From Spirometra erinaceieuropaei (Eukaryota > Platyhelminthes > Cestoda > Diphyllobothriidea > Diphyllobothriidae): a DNA stretch of 64,000 nucleotides. Position 1 is the first letter of the stretch. Each line of letters starts with the position of its first letter. Location: the NCBI GenBank assembly GCA_902702965.1, contig CACRXP010000707.1:47567-111566 (forward strand), written 5' to 3'. Positions 60,740 through 64,000 of the stretch are shown here, one piece after another. The notes beneath the pieces were generated by a model, which worked only from the letters and a program-made list of their open reading frames with translations, was not told where the DNA came from and did not search any database. The position numbers and the translations under genes are program-made.

Positions 60740-61988
60740 CCGGTTAGTATTTTCACTTTCAACTAAGGGCTCTATTGGACACATTGAATGATAGATAAAT
60801 AAATAAATAGTTTTATCGAGTACCCTTAGGGGTACATTTATAGCAAGTAAAAATAAATTTGCTAAATAAGTTTAGAACAAGTAAACAGACTTACAGTAGT
60901 TAGTTCATGCTTATAGAATAAGTAAACAAATATAAAAAACGGCATGTGAGCAGTGAAAAAGCACCTTCTCTTGAAAAGGCCAAGATGAGCGTGATTTGAC
61001 TATCACTTAAGGAGAAAAGATCGCCTTCCACGGAATGGTAAATGTCCGGGTCGAACAGGACTGGCCTGCATATGGTAGTGTATGAAGGAATCAAAACAGA
61101 AATCGGCAAGGCAGAATTCCTAAACCGGATGAGGCTGTCAGCGTTGACGTGGCGAGACTAGAGGAAGCCAGATGCGATCGGTCACAGTCCGCTTTGAGTC
61201 CAGCCAGGTAGGAGACATTAAAGGCAGAGACAATCATAAAATCGTACAGGGAGATTCAGCCATGTCACTTCCTTTCTGGCAGAACAAACTATTGGCAGGT
61301 GGCGTATACAGTGAATTCCGCCGTGGTTGACAACAGACCGTTTAGAGTCGAACTGAGGAGACGACATCAAGAACCGCGAAAATCGTCGCAGCAGAAGAGA
61401 AGTAATAACGGTGGATTTAGTTGCCAATCAAGAACAGGAAGTTATAAATACATATGTGAGAGTTCCCACCTGAAAAAGCAAAACGTAAGCTATCTACCAT
61501 TAACTCTCAGGAGGACCCTTCTCAAAGTCAAGAAGAGGAGTGTTCGGAAGTGAAACGGTCAATATCGCTTTTATTCTTTCCGGCGTAAGGCGCTTGCGTA
61601 ATTTCCAGTTGAATACAGAAAACCTCAGCGGTGACCTAATTCTCGGTAGTGAATTACTCCAAAAGTAAGCATATTTGGATGCAAATAGGAGTGAGAGTTT
61701 AGATGCAGTGCAAAGAGACGGTGAAATCACCATGGGAAAGTTACGAGTGGCATAAGATCGATCTCTCAGAATGAGAATGTCAATGCGCGGAAGACTAGAG
61801 CTAGAGTTCATGCGAAGCAGCAAGCAACAGCCAGCTTCGAGTCTTCTAATCCATAAATACTTGGTGTCCGCCAACCAGCGTCACTCAGTATAAGAAATAC
61901 TGGATGCAGCTTGAGAGATGACAGGGACATTGGAAAAAGTCTTCGCTTTATTTCCGGAAGAGGAAAATTATGTGATATGAACATACAT
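60740..61988 (-). mobile_element. LINE B, 3' fragment of a related LINE
   Basis: The minus strand 61874-61500 encodes the C-terminal RT region (YLWIRRLEAGCCLLLRM, LRKRLTPERIKAILTV), closely matching LINE A 57010-56690. The 3' UTR follows, with a relative of the LINE A unit, and the fragment ends in TTTATTTATTTATCTATC near 60790. Near 61925 about 120 bases present in LINE A are missing. The 5' side stops at the Bel/Pao LTR at 61989. Confidence 0.85.
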
Positions 61989-62318
61989 TGTATAATTATC
62001 GGTAAATTGTGTCACGCGTATAAGCCAAAACAGATTTCGGTGTATATACGTTACTCTTGATAGAATAAGGTAATAATAAAAAAATGTACAAACCTCAACA
62101 ATGGATACCCTAGACAAAGAAGTCTCCTGCTACTATTCGAGCAAATCGAATTCCCAGCTCAATATCAGGACGCGAAAACTAGTTAATTAAAAGGACGCCG
62201 ATCAGATTTGAGAGAGGGTTACAAAACGGGGGAAGGGGACTGCCAACAGGGACCAAGTGTGGAAGCACTTGCGAAGAGGACGTAGAGAAATCTAAACGTT
62301 GACCAGCTGGATATAACA
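61989..62318 (-). repeat. Bel/Pao LTR
   Basis: On the minus strand begins TGTTATATCCAGCTGG and ends AATTATACA; related over its whole length to the LTRs at 21481 and 27358. Confidence 0.88.
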
Positions 62319-62782
62319 CCGCCCGCCAATTCTCCAGGCCCGACTCTTGACACCAATCTACGCGTTTGGAGGTATACGATTGCTCTGATCCTCAAGTAGA
62401 CGAATCTTTCTAATGTCGCTTTTTAAGAGACCGCCCGCCGTTCTAATACATACCGTCCTTACGAGGTCATCGCGACGCTTTTCGCTCGTATCTATTACAC
62501 CCAATGGCCAATCCTCACGAGGTGTGCGCTCCCCAAAAACTAAAACAACATTACCTGGTTTCAGTTCCGCAGATTCTCTTATCCATTTTGTTTGCTTCTG
62601 GAGACTTGGGAGATATTCCTTAACTCATCGTCTCCAGAACACTCCCGCGAGGTAGTGAACTTGTTTCCACCCTTCGTGGTACCGTGTCACCAATTCGTCA
62701 CTGCAATACAGCGCTGGACAGTTCCTTATCAACAATAAGCTATTCGGGGCAAGCGGTTCCAAGTCGTAGTTCTCTGATGTTA
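62319..62782 (-). pseudogene. Bel/Pao integrase C-terminal remnant
   Basis: The minus strand encodes YDLEPLAPNSLLLIRN, HYLAGVFWRR, a stop, KEYLPSLQKQTKWIRE and PGNVVLVFGERTP, the same region as 26915-27275. It is more complete near the latter motif, where the 27-kb copy has a stop. No catalytic residue is included. Confidence 0.85.
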
Positions 62783-62819
62783 GTGGAGATTTCTAAACAT
62801 TGACCAGCTGGATGCAACA

Positions 62820-64000
62820 GGCGCCTAGGGTTTTCCTACCGCCAGTGGGACTGCAGGACCAAACCCGACCTTATATTCTAATTTCTTAAATGATGGGCAG
62901 CATCTTCGTACTGCCAGCGCTACATGTTCGAACCAAGGAAAATTGCACTCTTCCGAAACACCTCCTCATCGGAAGGTGCAAAATCAAGGAACCACACTAG
63001 ATTCCAAAAATAGTATTTTGAAATTTTTCGCTAAGAATCAGGCAGGTAAGTACATACCATAATGGAAAGTGTACCAACAGTCATAAGATATTTAGGTAGG
63101 ACCTACTTGTGCGACACCCTAAACAGAACATGAAAATAGGTACGCCTCACCCAGGTAATAAAGGCGGATGTGCACACATTTTCAGCAAGGGCTAAATATT
63201 TCCGTGTCCTAACCCCAACAATACCCCTAATTTAAAACTAGAGCGTTGCCTAATCTTGACCCTAACCCCACTTTAAATCTAGCCTTGAACGTTATTTTTA
63301 ACCTAGCCCTAGCCTTAAACTTAGCCCTAATTTCACTGGCTCCAGTTCTCATGTCCTGTTTAAATGGCCTATCGATATTGAGGTATTTGATTATTAAAAA
63401 GCGTTTGTTTAAACTCTACTGTAATTGCACCGGTTTGTTCATGCAGCTGCCCGCATGGGCATGTCTGATGCACTCCCATAACTTAAGCTGATGCATCCAT
63501 CGGGAAGTTTTACCGCTGAGGCATTTAATATTGCTTTTGAGCCTAATTGGGCGTTTTATCAACCGAAGATGGTTCAGTCCTTATTATATGTTTTGGTCTT
63601 TGCATGTAGGACAGTTTTCTAGCTATGAGGACCTAGTCGTGAATTCTCACATGCTGTATGAGCGAGGACACTCAGTCTTAGCGTCTTACGGACGATAAGG
63701 TTGTGTAGACGCGTTTTGCTTTTCAGTAGACCTCATCTGCCAAAATGAGCGGCTTTTATTTGAGCGGTTGAACACCAAATGCGATATGGGTGGTTTATAT
63801 ACCAACTAATTACGATAGAAAGACTCTACGGGACCGGGCCGTGGCTTCAAGTTTCAAGAAGCCGAAATGCCCTCAATAGGTGACAACCGTGTGAGCCACA
63901 AACTGCTCGAGTCATGGCTCTCAGGCCCGCAATCCAAACGCGACACAGATGGGTAGATAATTAAGTATACGACTGTTGTTGCCCTTCCAGGCCAAAATTT
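62820..64000. other. Intergenic, no gene recognised
   Basis: No domain seen. It contains the degenerate CCTAAC-like tract listed separately. Confidence 0.45.
63205..63345. repeat. Degenerate CCCTAA-like tract
   Basis: Recurring CCTAACCCCA, CCTAATC, CCCTAACCCC, CCTAGCCCTAGCC and CCCTAATTT units recall the flatworm and vertebrate telomere repeat CCCTAA without being exact. Similar short tracts occur at 35331-35410 and 42691-42785. Confidence 0.5.

Larger units (their letters stand above)
61989..62819 (-). mobile_element. Bel/Pao deletion derivative
   Basis: On the minus strand: a 37-bp start of an LTR (62819-62783, TGTTGCATCCAGCTGG), then directly the 3' end of integrase (62782-62319), then a complete LTR (62318-61989). 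Everything between the first bases of the 5' LTR and late integrase is deleted. The integrase tail carries a relative of ENWPLGVIDTSEKSRDG. Confidence 0.85.

Noticed and set aside
62413..62655. Plus-strand frame of 80 codons
   Set aside because: It is the antisense of the Bel/Pao integrase remnant, which is clearly recognisable on the minus strand.
63205..63345. True telomere
   Set aside because: Units are imperfect and flanked by ordinary sequence on both sides.

Overview
The window reads as a repeat-rich animal nuclear genome with one recognisable host gene. The mix of repeats (Penelope-like elements with hammerhead-type motifs, CR1/Jockey-like LINEs, a Bel/Pao and a Gypsy LTR element, Merlin DNA transposons) together with 31- and 50-nt introns suggests a parasitic flatworm, possibly a tapeworm. 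That assignment is inference; no marker gene fixes the species.

Layout. 1-539: Merlin transposase fragment (minus), cut by the window edge, with a predicted 50-nt intron. 540-7400: intergenic, holding an inverted pair of hammerhead-type motifs (2551-2692) and a weak tRNA-like sequence near 6 kb. 7417-10052: broken Gypsy element whose gag-protease half and integrase half point in opposite directions. 10727-16901: the IST1 gene (ESCRT-III-like), minus strand, four coding exons, intact by reading frame. 17100-17300: another hammerhead-bearing unit just upstream of IST1. 17.5-21.3 kb: nothing recognised. 21308-27684: LINE scrap followed by a full-length but dead Bel/Pao element with both LTRs, split in its RT by a separate insertion. 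27.7-32.2 kb: nothing recognised. 32185-46614: two direct copies of a ~7.1-kb segment separated by a 278-base N gap, either a true tandem duplication or an assembly artefact. 48.37-51.64 kb: foldback elements, a second copy of the repeat that interrupts the Bel/Pao RT, and a hammerhead unit. 53.13-62.82 kb: a packed transposon island (Penelope-like element with inverted 5' half, Merlin, LINE A, LINE B fragment, Bel/Pao deletion derivative). 62.8-64 kb: only degenerate CCTAAC-like sequence.

IST1 is the only gene expected to serve the host; its product would act with VPS4 on ESCRT-III filaments. All the transposons carry stops, frameshifts, rearrangements or lost catalytic residues and look like relics. 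I found no CRISPR array, no confident tRNA or rRNA gene and no clear new multi-gene system. The most informative signals are structural: the 5'-inverted Penelope copy, the hammerhead motif family, the Merlin mini-intron, the Bel/Pao copies abutting the two sides of one LINE position, and the duplicated block around the gap.
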